Source: Pseudomonas syringae (GTDB taxonomy: Bacteria > Pseudomonadota > Gammaproteobacteria > Pseudomonadales > Pseudomonadaceae). From it: 64,000 nucleotides of DNA. The translations under genes and the position numbers were made by a program. The notes under the pieces are model-generated. The model saw only the letters and a list, made by a program, of their open reading frames with translations, had not been told where the DNA came from and did no database searches. The stretch covers positions 1 through 64,000 of the forward strand of contig NZ_WKEQ01000006.1 of NCBI RefSeq assembly GCF_021605415.1, given 5' to 3'. This document shows, piece by piece, positions 17,309 through 25,464 of the stretch; the stretch's first letter is position 1, and every line of letters starts with the position of its first letter.

Positions 17309-17475
17309 GGGTAGGGCCTCATCGTCTTTGTTTTATTTGTGTCGGCGCGCTGTTCAGCACAGGTTCGGACGCCGCTGTGGGGCCGATGATGCGAAATGTA
17401 GTGCGGCGGAAGAATCGCTACGGGCAAAAACTTAGTTCAGATTTTTCTAAACTAATGCCAGACTTCCCACCTGCT

Positions 17476-17583
17476 CGTTCCCATGCTCCGCGTGGGAATG
17501 CATCCACGGACGCTCCGCGTCCAGCTGTATTCGCAGGTGACGCAGAACGTCACGGGCTGCATTCCCACGCAGAGCGTGGGAAC
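17476..17583. repeat. four-armed GTTCCCACGC-type repeat in the gbuA-gbuR promoter region
   Basis: CGTTCCCATGCTCCGCGTGG at the left and CATTCCCACGCAGAGCGTGG plus GAACG at the right are mirror images and each is itself a hairpin. Between them lie GGACGCTCCGCGTCC and GTGACGCAGAACGTCAC, two more hairpins. The element ends seven bases before the ribosome site of gbuR, so it occupies most of the regulator's leader. Confidence 0.8.
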
Positions 17584-17599
17584 GATCCTTGGAGTAGAC

Positions 17600-18496
17600 A
17601 TGGCCAACGCTTTACCCGACCTGAAACTGTTGCGCATTTTCGTCAGCGTCGTGCGTCATCAGGGTTTTGCCAATGCGCAGCAGGAACTCAACCTGTCGAC
17701 CTCGGCGATCAGCACTTACATGAGCCAGCTCGAAGCCGCGCTCGGTCTGGTGTTGTGCCATCGCGGGCGGGGCGGGTTCAGCCTGACCAGCAAGGGCGAG
17801 CTGTTCCATCAGGAAACCCTGCGCCTGCTCGGCGAGCTCGAAGGTTTCGAGCAATACGCCGCCGCGCTCAAGGGCGAATTGCGCGGCACGCTGAACCTCG
17901 GCGTGATCGACTCCACGGTCAGCGACAAGGCTTTGCCATTCGCCGAGGCCATCGGCGCCTACACCCAGGAACACCCGGCGGTGCATTTGCACTTGTCGGT
18001 GATGAGCCCGTACGAGTTGCAGCTTGGCGTTCAGGACAACCGCCTCGACTTGGCCATCGGCGCGTTTTCCACGCGCATGAGCGGACTGGTCTACATGCCG
18101 CTGTACCGCGAGCAGCACTGGCTGTATTGCAGCAGTCGGCATCCGTTGTTCACCGAGCGGCGGATTCCCGAGCAGGTCATCACCCAGCAACGCATGGTCG
18201 GACGCGGTTACTGGAGCCAGGCCGAACTCGCCCGCCATGGCTTCAAACACAGCGCGGCGACGGTGGAAAGTATGGAAGCGCAGCTGATTCTGGTGCTCTC
18301 CGGCGCCTACATCGGTTACCTGCCCGAGCATTACGCCCAGGCCTGGGCCGACAAGGGCGACTTGCGCGTGTTGCTGCCGGCCACGTTTGGCTATCAGGCG
18401 CCGTTCTCGATGATCGTGCGTCGGGGGCGCAGTCGCGAACCGCTGATCCAGACCTTCCGCGATCTGCTCAAAGCCCAGCTCAATCCGGCGGCATAA
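17600..18496 (+). CDS. gbuR: LysR family regulator of the guanidinobutyrate genes
   Basis: 298 residues from the ATG at 17600, preceded by GGAG at five bases. The N-terminal winged helix (LPDLKLLRIFVSVVRHQGF, LNLSTSAISTYMSQLE, FSLTSKGELF) is followed by a LysR effector domain. Position opposite gbuA matches gbuR of P. aeruginosa, an activator responding to 4-guanidinobutyrate. The open frame runs further upstream into a palindromic repeat, but that part is not coding. Its leader contains the repeat at 17476-17583. Confidence 0.82.
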   Translation: MANALPDLKLLRIFVSVVRHQGFANAQQELNLSTSAISTYMSQLEAALGLVLCHRGRGGFSLTSKGELFHQETLRLLGELEGFEQYAAALKGELRGTLNLGVIDSTVSDKALPFAEAIGAYTQEHPAVHLHLSVMSPYELQLGVQDNRLDLAIGAFSTRMSGLVYMPLYREQHWLYCSSRHPLFTERRIPEQVITQQRMVGRGYWSQAELARHGFKHSAATVESMEAQLILVLSGAYIGYLPEHYAQAWADKGDLRVLLPATFGYQAPFSMIVRRGRSREPLIQTFRDLLKAQLNPAA

Positions 18497-18508
18497 AGGA
18501 GCTAAAAC

Positions 18509-19105
18509 ATGTCCAGACCCCAATGCCCTCGCTGCCTGCGCCCGCAAAGCCATTGCCTGTGCTCACTGATCCCGAGCCTCGACAGCCGCACCCGGGTGTT
18601 GCTGCTGCAACATCCAAGCGAAGTGAACCATGCGCTGAACACGGCGCGCTTGGCGGCGCTCGGTTTGATGAATGCTGAGTTAATCGTCGGTGAAGTCTTC
18701 GAGGATCTGCCTGCGTTGCTGGACCGGCCCGGCTATCAGGCGCGCTTGTTGTTCCCTGCCGACGACGCGCAGCCGATGCAGGCGTACCGCGAGTCCGACG
18801 AGCCGCTGCTGCTCGTCGTTCCGGACGGCACCTGGCGCAAGGCGCGCAAGATGTTGCACCTCAATCCTCTGCTGGCGGCGTTGCCACGGGTGACCTTGGC
18901 CGAGGGCGGCGTGTCCCGATACCGGTTGCGCAAGGCACCGGGGCCGGGGGCGTTGTCGACGATCGAAGCGATCGTCCAGGCGCTGCAAGTGCTGGAAGCA
19001 CCGACGTCATTCGAGCCTTTGCTCAAGCCGTTTGAAGCGCTGATCGAGGGGCAGATCGCGGCGATGGGGGAGGAGATTTTTCAGCGTAATCACAGCAAGT
19101 ATTGA
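18509..19105 (+). CDS. tapT: DTW-domain tRNA-uridine aminocarboxypropyltransferase
   Basis: 198 residues. The cysteine cluster CPRC...CLC lies at the N-terminus (residues 6-18), PSEVNHALNTARL at about 36, and the DTW-type motif PDGTWRKARKM at about 108, with GPGALSTIEAI near 150. Proteins of this kind (E. coli YfiP/TapT) transfer the aminocarboxypropyl group of S-adenosylmethionine to U47 of tRNAs. AAGGAG lies before the ATG, 12 bases after gbuR, so the two probably share a transcript although their roles seem unrelated. Confidence 0.83.
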   Translation: MSRPQCPRCLRPQSHCLCSLIPSLDSRTRVLLLQHPSEVNHALNTARLAALGLMNAELIVGEVFEDLPALLDRPGYQARLLFPADDAQPMQAYRESDEPLLLVVPDGTWRKARKMLHLNPLLAALPRVTLAEGGVSRYRLRKAPGPGALSTIEAIVQALQVLEAPTSFEPLLKPFEALIEGQIAAMGEEIFQRNHSKY

Positions 19106-19118
19106 TGGCGCGACTGCC

Positions 19119-19200
19119 GGCCCCATCGCTGGCAAGCCAGCTCCCACAGTGTTTGTGGTGTCCGAAAACCCTGTGGGAGCTGGCTTGCCAGCGATGGCGG
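19119..19200. repeat. left REPIN flanking the RAYT gene
   Basis: GGCCCCATCGCTGGCAAGCC plus AGCTCCCACAG is mirrored by CTGTGGGAGCTGGC plus TTGCCAGCGATGG, with a 20-base spacer. Two REPs in inverted orientation form the REPIN unit that RAYT transposases are thought to mobilise. Confidence 0.88.
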
Positions 19201-19293
19201 TCTACCAGACACATCAGGAAAAAAGACTGACCCAGCCATAACGATCATTGAGGTCTAGCCTTCAGACGAACCCATTTTGAAAGGGGCAATGGA

Positions 19294-19752
19294 TTGCCTG
19301 ATCTTCCCGCGTCACATCGCCTGCGTGCTGGCCGCTTCGCCGAACCCCACCGAATCTACCTACTGACCACCATCACATTGGGGCGTGAGCCCATTTTTGC
19401 CGACTTCGGGTTGGGCAGATTGGTTGTCCACCAATTTCGCCGAGCACAAAATCTCGGGTTGGCTAACACGCTGGCCTGGGTCGTTATGCCTGATCATTTC
19501 CACTGGCTGGTCGAATTGGAAAGCTGCTCGCTCAGCAAGCTAATGCGCGAAACCAAGTCGCTGATTACTCGGGAAGTAAATGTTGCTGGTAACAGAAAGG
19601 GCGGATTGTGGCAGCAGGGTTTTCACGACAGGGCGTTGAGGCGAGAAGACGATTTGGTACGGATGGCGCGTTATGTGGTGGCGAACCCGTTGCGGGCTGG
19701 GCTGGTTAAAAAGCTCGGCGATTACCCACTATGGGACGCAGTTTGGCTTTAA
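19294..19752 (+). CDS. REP-associated tyrosine transposase (RAYT, Y1/HUH type)
   Basis: About 152 residues from a TTG start with AAGGGG seven bases before it. The opening PASHRLRAGRFAEPHRIYLL is the usual RAYT opening. The HUH-like metal site is MPDHFHWLVEL. The C-terminal half carries LWQQGFHDRALRREDDL and MARYVVANPLRAGLV, and the catalytic tyrosine is expected in ARYVVANP. The gene is intact and bracketed by two REPINs of identical wording. RAYTs are domesticated single-copy transposases that nick single-stranded REP DNA. Confidence 0.9.
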   Translation: MPDLPASHRLRAGRFAEPHRIYLLTTITLGREPIFADFGLGRLVVHQFRRAQNLGLANTLAWVVMPDHFHWLVELESCSLSKLMRETKSLITREVNVAGNRKGGLWQQGFHDRALRREDDLVRMARYVVANPLRAGLVKKLGDYPLWDAVWL

Positions 19753-19768
19753 CAATCAGAACCGAGTC

Positions 19769-19869
19769 GGCCCCATCGCTGGCAAGCCAGCTCCCACAGA
19801 TGCCATGTTGATTTCAAATCTAACGAACGACACGGATCCTTGTGGGAGCTGGCTTGCCAGCGATGAGGC
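19769..19869. repeat. right REPIN flanking the RAYT gene
   Basis: GGCCCCATCGCTGGCAAGCC plus AGCTCCCACAG faces TTGTGGGAGCTGGCTTGCCA plus GCGATG across about 40 bases. The REP arms are the same as in the left REPIN but the spacer differs, consistent with selection on the arms only. Confidence 0.88.
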
Positions 19870-19888
19870 CATTTGCAGCGCCACAAAA

Positions 19889-21274
19889 TTAACGTTCGCG
19901 CATCGCCTCGGTTCGCGCCTTGAGCACCGGTTTCATCAGGTAATCCAGCACAGTTTTCTCCCCGGTAATGATGTCCACCGTCGCCACCATGCCTGGAATG
20001 ATCAGCAGCGGTTTCGCATCCCCGCCCAAATGGTTTTTATCCGTGCGCACCTGAATCAGGTAGAAGCTGTTGCCCTTGTCGTCCGTGATGGTATCGGCGC
20101 CGATCAGTTCCAGTTTGGCGCTCAGTCCGCCATAGATCGTGTAGTCGTAGGCGCTGAACTTGACCATGGCTTTCTGGCCCGGATGCAGAAACGCTACATC
20201 TTGAGGTCGTACACGGGCTTCGATCAGCAGGTTGTCCTCCAGCGGCACGATTTCCACCATGTCGCTGCCCGGCTGCACCACGCCGCCGATGGTGTTGACC
20301 TTCAACACCTTGATGATCCCGTGCACCGGCGACGTCACCGTGGTGCGACTGACGCGGTCATCGATGGCGATGCTCGATGCGGTGATTTTCGACAGGTCGG
20401 TGCGTTTTTCATTGAGCTCTTTTGCGGCTTCCGAGCGGAAGGTTTGCTCAGACTCGTCGATCTTGCTGCGGATCTCGGCAATGGCCGATTCCGCCCGGGG
20501 AATCGCCAGTGTTGTGGCGTTCAGCGAACCGCGAATCTCCACGGCGCTACGCTTGAGTCGCAAGATTTCCACCGGCGAAACGGCGCCAGCCTTCACCAGC
20601 GGTTCCGACATGTTCATCTCTTGATTGACCAGCGCCAGGCTCGAACTGTATTGCCCTTGCTTGGAGCGAAACTCCGCCAGTTCCTGAGTTTTTTGCCGCA
20701 GCTGTTCACTGAGCGTGCGCTTCTCGCTCGACAGCCGCCGCTGCCGTTGCTCGTACAGCGAGCGCTCGTCTTCGGCGACTTGCGGTGACTTGGCAATCAC
20801 CTCTGCGGAAAGGTTGAACGGCCGACCGTCGGCCTCGGCGGACAAGCGTTCAACCTGCGCGGTCAACGCGTACCGATCTGCCTCGCTCTCACCCTTGTTC
20901 GAACGAAACCGCGTGTCATCCAGGCGCAGCAAGGTGTCGCCCTTGTTCACCATTTGCCCTTCGCGCACGAAAATCTCGGTGACGATCCCGCCTTCAAGGT
21001 TCTGGATCACCTGCACCTTGCTCGACGGAATCGCCTTGCCTTCGCCCATGGTCACTTCTTCGAGCACGGCGAATTTGGCCCAGACCACTGCGCTGACCAG
21101 CAGCGCCGCCGCCAGCCATACGGTGATGCGCGACCAGCGTGGCGAATCCTGCAACGAAGCACCGGCGGTTTCCGGCATGAATTCGGCTTCCGCACTTTTG
21201 CTGAAACTGTCGAAATAGCCACGGGATTTGCTTTCGGATGAAGAGCCTGATGACGAGCCGGACACAGCAGACAT
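19889..21274 (-). CDS. type I secretion membrane fusion protein (HlyD family, LapC/MapC-like)
   Basis: 461 residues from the ATG at 21274, preceded by AGGAG at seven bases. A serine-rich cytoplasmic start is followed by one membrane helix (ITVWLAAALLVSAVVWAKFA, about residues 47-66), a barrel-sandwich half (GEGKAIPSSKVQVIQNLEGG, VREGQMVNKGDTLLRLDD), a long coiled-coil arm (about 130-300), and the C-terminal HlyD signature (SPVHGIIKVLKVNTIGGVV). It bridges the ABC exporter and the outer membrane TolC-like protein. It is the third gene of the exporter set opposite the RTX adhesin. Confidence 0.88.
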   Translation of the reverse strand: MSAVSGSSSGSSSESKSRGYFDSFSKSAEAEFMPETAGASLQDSPRWSRITVWLAAALLVSAVVWAKFAVLEEVTMGEGKAIPSSKVQVIQNLEGGIVTEIFVREGQMVNKGDTLLRLDDTRFRSNKGESEADRYALTAQVERLSAEADGRPFNLSAEVIAKSPQVAEDERSLYEQRQRRLSSEKRTLSEQLRQKTQELAEFRSKQGQYSSSLALVNQEMNMSEPLVKAGAVSPVEILRLKRSAVEIRGSLNATTLAIPRAESAIAEIRSKIDESEQTFRSEAAKELNEKRTDLSKITASSIAIDDRVSRTTVTSPVHGIIKVLKVNTIGGVVQPGSDMVEIVPLEDNLLIEARVRPQDVAFLHPGQKAMVKFSAYDYTIYGGLSAKLELIGADTITDDKGNSFYLIQVRTDKNHLGGDAKPLLIIPGMVATVDIITGEKTVLDYLMKPVLKARTEAMRER

Positions 21275-21283
21275 GGGCAACTC

Positions 21284-23458
21284 CTAGACCGCCGCCGAGC
21301 CGACCCGGCCCTTGCGCAGTGCTTCAATGACCGCTTCTTTGGGACCGTCGGCGACGATCCGGCCGTTGTCCAGCACCAGCAACCGATCCACCAGACTGAG
21401 CATGGAAGTGCGGTGGGTGACCAGCAGCAGGGTTTTGCCTTGCATCAAGCCGTGGAGCTTCTGGCGCAGGAGGTCTTCGCTGCTGTTGTCCATCGCGCTG
21501 GTGGGTTCGTCGAGCAGCATGATCGGCGGATCGAGCAACAGCGCCCGGGCCAGCAACACGGCTTGACGCTGGCCGCCCGAGAGCAATTGCCCGCGCTCGC
21601 CTACCGGCCGGTCAAAGCCTTGCGGATGCTGGCGCGCCAGTTCGGTGACACCGGTCAGTTCAGCGACCTCAAGCATGCGTGAATCACTGATGTAGCGGGC
21701 GCCGAGGGTGAGGTTGTCGCGCAGGCTGCCGGCCAGTAGCGGCAAGTCGTGGGCGACGTAACCGATCTGCTGGCGCAGGTCGGCGACATCCAGTTGCCGC
21801 AGATCCAGACCGTCAAGCAGCAACTGGCCTTCTTCCGGTTCATAGAATCCCATCACCAGTCGCGCCAGAGTGCTTTTGCCCGAACCGCTGCGACCGATGA
21901 TGCCGACCCGTTCGCCGGGTTTCAGGCTGAAACCGACATTGTTCAGCGCCGGTGCATTCTGGCCGTTGTAGTGGAAGATCACGCCGTTGACGTCGAGCGC
22001 GCCTTGCAGTTGCGTGCGCTCCAGCGGCCGTTGCCTGGCATCGCGTTCCTGGGGCAACGCCATCAGCGCATCGGTGCTTTTCATGGTCAGCTGCGCTTGT
22101 TGGTAACGGGTGATGAGCCCGGCGATCTGCCCCAGCGGCGCGAGCACGCGGCTGCCGAGCATGTAGGTCGCCACCAGCGCGCCGACGCTGAGATTGCCGG
22201 CGATGATGCTGTAGACCCCGGCGACAATTGTGGCCATCCCGCAAAACTGCTGGATGAACAGCGTGCCATTGGTGGCCAGCGCCGACAGATTGCGCGCGTG
22301 GCTGTCGAGACGGGTGAGGGCGCCATGGGTGCTTTCCCATTTGTGCTGGCGCTCGCTTTCGGCGCTGCACGCCTTGAGGGTTTCCAGGCCACCGAGGGTT
22401 TCGATCAGCACGGCCTGACGCTCGGCGCCGAGGCTCAGGCTTTTTTGCACGGTGTCGCGCAGGCGCACTTGAATGATCATCGCGAAGAGAATCGTGATCG
22501 GAAACGCCAACAGCGGAATCACCACCAGCCAGCCGCCAAGCAGGCCGATCACCACCAGCATCAGCACGGCGAAGGGCAGGTCGATCAGGCTGGTCAGGGT
22601 GACCGCGGTGAGAAACTCGCGCAGGCCCTGGAAGTCGTGAATGCTCTGGGCGAAACCGCCGATGGTGGCTGGGCGCGCCTTCATCGACATGCCGGTGATG
22701 CGTTCGAACAGCGTCGCGGAAAGGATCACATCGGTTTTCTTTCCGGCGGTGTCCAGCAAGTGCGCGCGCACCACCCGCAGCACCAGTTCGAAACCGGTGC
22801 CGATCAGCAGACCGATGGACAGCACCCACAGGGTCGACGTGGCCTGGTTGGGCACCACGCGGTCATAGGTCTGCATGACGAACAGCGGCACCATCAAGCC
22901 CAGAAGGTTAATCAGGAAGCTGGCGAGGATTGCGTCGCTGTACAGCCATTTCGACAGCTTCAACGTGTCGCGAAACCACGCTTCAACGCGCGGTACCAAC
23001 GGTGAGCGCAGGTCTTCGAGTTCATGCCGTGGCCGGGCGAATAGCGCCTGGCCGCTGTAGTGTTCGGCGAGTTCTTCGCGGCTGACCCATTGTTCCCCAC
23101 CGTCGGCTTCGCTCGGCAGAATCAATGCTTTGCCGTCATCACCGAAACGGCGCAGCACGGCGGTGCGGCCATCACCCAGCAGCAGCAACACCGGCAGGTT
23201 CAGCGGGGAAATGTCCTTGAGGGAGCGCCGCAACAACCGCGCCTGCAATCCGGCGCGAGCGGCGGCGCGGGGCAGCAAGTCGAGGCTCAGCCGTTGTTTG
23301 TTTAGCGGCAGCCCGGCACTCAGGCTGGCCCGACTGACCGTCGCGCCATGCAGTTTGCAGAGGATCAACAGACCGTCGAGTAACGGGTCATCGAAGCTCA
23401 GGCGCGGATCGACCCCGTGGTTGCCCTGTTCCATGCTGGTCACATTGATCGCCCTCAT
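21284..23458 (-). CDS. type I secretion ABC transporter, permease/ATPase (LapB/MapB-like)
   Basis: About 724 residues. An N-terminal C39-like domain (residues 1-150) lacks the catalytic cysteine context, so it should bind the substrate rather than cut it. A six-helix membrane domain follows (from FLINLLGLMVPLFVMQTYDR). The ATPase part has Walker A GRSGSGKST, signature LLSGGQRQAV and Walker B IMLLDEPTSAMD, with the switch histidine in LLVTHR. No convincing ribosome site is seen; the start may instead be the ATG at 23434. It lies nine bases before the fusion-protein gene and should export the RTX adhesin. Confidence 0.88.
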   Translation of the reverse strand: MRAINVTSMEQGNHGVDPRLSFDDPLLDGLLILCKLHGATVSRASLSAGLPLNKQRLSLDLLPRAAARAGLQARLLRRSLKDISPLNLPVLLLLGDGRTAVLRRFGDDGKALILPSEADGGEQWVSREELAEHYSGQALFARPRHELEDLRSPLVPRVEAWFRDTLKLSKWLYSDAILASFLINLLGLMVPLFVMQTYDRVVPNQATSTLWVLSIGLLIGTGFELVLRVVRAHLLDTAGKKTDVILSATLFERITGMSMKARPATIGGFAQSIHDFQGLREFLTAVTLTSLIDLPFAVLMLVVIGLLGGWLVVIPLLAFPITILFAMIIQVRLRDTVQKSLSLGAERQAVLIETLGGLETLKACSAESERQHKWESTHGALTRLDSHARNLSALATNGTLFIQQFCGMATIVAGVYSIIAGNLSVGALVATYMLGSRVLAPLGQIAGLITRYQQAQLTMKSTDALMALPQERDARQRPLERTQLQGALDVNGVIFHYNGQNAPALNNVGFSLKPGERVGIIGRSGSGKSTLARLVMGFYEPEEGQLLLDGLDLRQLDVADLRQQIGYVAHDLPLLAGSLRDNLTLGARYISDSRMLEVAELTGVTELARQHPQGFDRPVGERGQLLSGGQRQAVLLARALLLDPPIMLLDEPTSAMDNSSEDLLRQKLHGLMQGKTLLLVTHRTSMLSLVDRLLVLDNGRIVADGPKEAVIEALRKGRVGSAAV

Positions 23459-23491
23459 TGCAAGACAGCAAATGGAATACAACACACATCC

Positions 23492-23571
23492 GTGTAGGAG
23501 CTGTCGCAGGCTGCAATCTTTTGATTTTGAAGATCAAAAGATCGCAGCTCGTTGCGCGCGTCAGCTCCTGC
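23492..23571. repeat. inverted repeat between the ABC exporter and TolC-like genes
   Basis: GTGTAGGAGCTGTCGCAGGC and the later GCGCGTCAGCTCCTGCA are mirror-like, with TCTTTTGATTTTGAAGATCA as the centre. It is another member of the intergenic palindrome family and sits inside the exporter operon. Confidence 0.72.
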
Positions 23572-23578
23572 AGGGGGT

Positions 23579-24937
23579 TTATTTCAACTGGGGCAGGCGG
23601 GCTTCGTTTTTGACTTCCGCCGAGGCGATCGCATCGGCCGGCAGTACCACCCGTTGTTTGCTCAGCAACTGGCCCATGTTTGCCAGCACGCGGTACATCG
23701 AATATTCCTCGGTGTAGCGGATTTCGGTGTAGCGACGGTTGGCGTTGTACAGCTCGTTTTCACTGTCGAGTACGTCGAGCAGGGTACGTTGACCGAGGCC
23801 GAACTGATCCTGATAGGCGGCGCGCACGCGTTTGCTGGTTTCGGCGTATTCACGGGCAGTCGGGGTTTGCTTCTTGGCATTGACCATCGCGTTCCACGCC
23901 AGGTGAATGTTTTCGTTGAGCTGGCGCAGGGCGTTGTTGCGGATGTCCATCGCCTGATTGATCTGATGCGCATCGGATGCCAGACGCGCCTTGTCGCTGC
24001 CGCCACGGAACAGGTTGTAGTTCATCACAACGCCCACGCGCCATTCGTTGTCGTGGCCTTCATCGCCCTGCACGTTATTGTTCGCGCCCACCGCAGCTTC
24101 GGCGTCGAAGCGTGGGTAGAACGGCGACTTGGCGACTTCGTACTGGCTCTCGGCCGATTGCACGTCAGCCTGGGCGGATTTCAGGTACGGGTTGTTTTCG
24201 ACCATGCTCTGCTGGGCTTCGGGCAGGGTGGCGGGCAGTTCGCCACGGGTCGACGCCGGCGCTTCCAGTTCATCGGGCAGGCGTCCGACCACGTTGAAGA
24301 AGTTTGATTCGGCGTCGGCCAGATCGACTTCGGCGGTGTCGAGGTTGTTCTGCGCCAGGGCTTTACGTGCGCTGGACTGATCGGAGTCAGCGGTGCTGCC
24401 CACGCCACGTTCGGTGCGCAGGCCGATCTGATCGTTGACGCGCAAGTGCGCCTGCAGATTGTTCTGCGCCAGTGTCACCAATTCACGGCGCTTGAGCACT
24501 TCGAGGTAAACCTCAATGGTGCGCAGGGCCAGATCCTGGGCGGTGCCTTGCGCGTAATAGGCGCGCGAGTTGGACACGCCCTTGGTGCGCTCGACTTCGT
24601 TCGACGTGTTGAAACCATCGAAGAGCATTTGCCGCAGACGCAATTCCGACTGGGTGTAAGTGAGGATTTCGGTGTTGTGGTTACCGAAGGCTCGGGTGTT
24701 GGTGTTGTCGCTGTAGCCGCGACCGTAAGCGGCGTTCAGATCGACGGATGGATAAAAACCGCCCTTGGCGACTTTGATCTGCTCATCAGCCGACAGGCGG
24801 GCGTCCACGCGCGAAGCAAGTTCGGGGTGGGTGGCGATCGTGCTTTGGATCGCATCGGTCAAATTCATTGCCTGGGCTTGGGATGTGCAGGCCATGGCCA
24901 ACAAAACCGCGCTGCAGAGGGGGTTTAAAACGCGCAT
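23579..24937 (-). CDS. TolC-family outer membrane protein (LapE/MapE-like)
   Basis: 452 residues. Signal peptide MRVLNPLCSAVLLAMACTSQ(AQA), then two outer-membrane-efflux repeats: the first about 24-230 (LTDAIQSTIATHPELASRVD, VDLNAAYGRGYSDN), the second about 240-430 (MVENNPYLKSAQADVQSAES, MNYNLFRGGSDKARLASDAH, LGQRTLLDVLDSENELYNAN). The end of the second repeat, LLDVLDSENELYNAN, is a standard TolC signature. It forms the outer membrane channel for the adhesin and is first in the exporter operon, 527 bases from the adhesin start. Confidence 0.9.
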   Translation of the reverse strand: MRVLNPLCSAVLLAMACTSQAQAMNLTDAIQSTIATHPELASRVDARLSADEQIKVAKGGFYPSVDLNAAYGRGYSDNTNTRAFGNHNTEILTYTQSELRLRQMLFDGFNTSNEVERTKGVSNSRAYYAQGTAQDLALRTIEVYLEVLKRRELVTLAQNNLQAHLRVNDQIGLRTERGVGSTADSDQSSARKALAQNNLDTAEVDLADAESNFFNVVGRLPDELEAPASTRGELPATLPEAQQSMVENNPYLKSAQADVQSAESQYEVAKSPFYPRFDAEAAVGANNNVQGDEGHDNEWRVGVVMNYNLFRGGSDKARLASDAHQINQAMDIRNNALRQLNENIHLAWNAMVNAKKQTPTAREYAETSKRVRAAYQDQFGLGQRTLLDVLDSENELYNANRRYTEIRYTEEYSMYRVLANMGQLLSKQRVVLPADAIASAEVKNEARLPQLK

Positions 24938-25464
24938 GGGTGCATCTCCCTGAGTACGTGTGGTGCTTAACTGTCGCCAGTTATTTGACGGTTTTTAAGG
25001 TGAAAGCGTTTCACTCTTGTAACAGCAGAGCTAAGAACATCCTAGAGCGTAGCTAAGAAAAATTTTTCATAACGCTTATTCCAAAAAAAACTTATGCGCT
25101 TTTTTGATTCCAGCACATTGTTCAGCGTGAAAGCCTTGGTTTTATGCGCTTTAGGGAGCGCAAAAAGGCTTGAGGAAAGTTCCACTCACTTTGCGACATA
25201 CCGCGAAGTACTGCTAAAGGGGAGGGACGCGTAGCGGAAAAGAGCGACATTTTTTTGTCACTCGGGTGGTTCACCGCCGTTACGTAGCGCTAGTGGGCAA
25301 AAGCGCTGATCAGGGATTCAATGTTGTTGATTGCATTGAGTTTTTGGTCAGCAGGCCTGCGAAACGAACTGTCGAGGGTGCGAGCGTCACCCCCGGCAAC
25401 CCGCTTGAGCCATGGGCTACTTCGTGAACCAGCGCCGACGGTGGTCGGCAGCGGAGGATTTCAC
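24938..25464. promoter_or_regulatory. 527-base divergent control region of the exporter and adhesin genes
   Basis: No gene is supported here. Three features stand out. GTGAAAGCGTTTCAC at 25000-25014 is a perfect dyad with a three-base centre, like operators of LacI-type or similar regulators. AAGCCTT at 25131 to AAGGCTT ending at 25171 forms a long hairpin with a TGCGC/GCGCA upper stem. TTATGCGCTTT occurs twice exactly 50 bases apart (25092 and 25142), the second copy inside that hairpin. GGAGG at 25453 is the ribosome site of the adhesin. Confidence 0.6.

Noticed and set aside
21749..23005. 418-codon plus-strand open frame over the ABC exporter gene
   Set aside because: It is a shadow of the exporter coding strand, with H/Q/R-rich composition and no family resemblance.
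19889..24937. Calling the exporter genes lapC, lapB and lapE outright
   Set aside because: No lapD, lapG or LapA-sized adhesin is nearby and the adhesin resembles a second system, so only LapB/MapB-like wording is supported.
25321..25464. Longer N-terminus of the adhesin (48 extra codons)
   Set aside because: The added part has no ribosome site, while GGAGG precedes the ATG at 25465 and the retention-module family starts with MATLIGTV-like wording.
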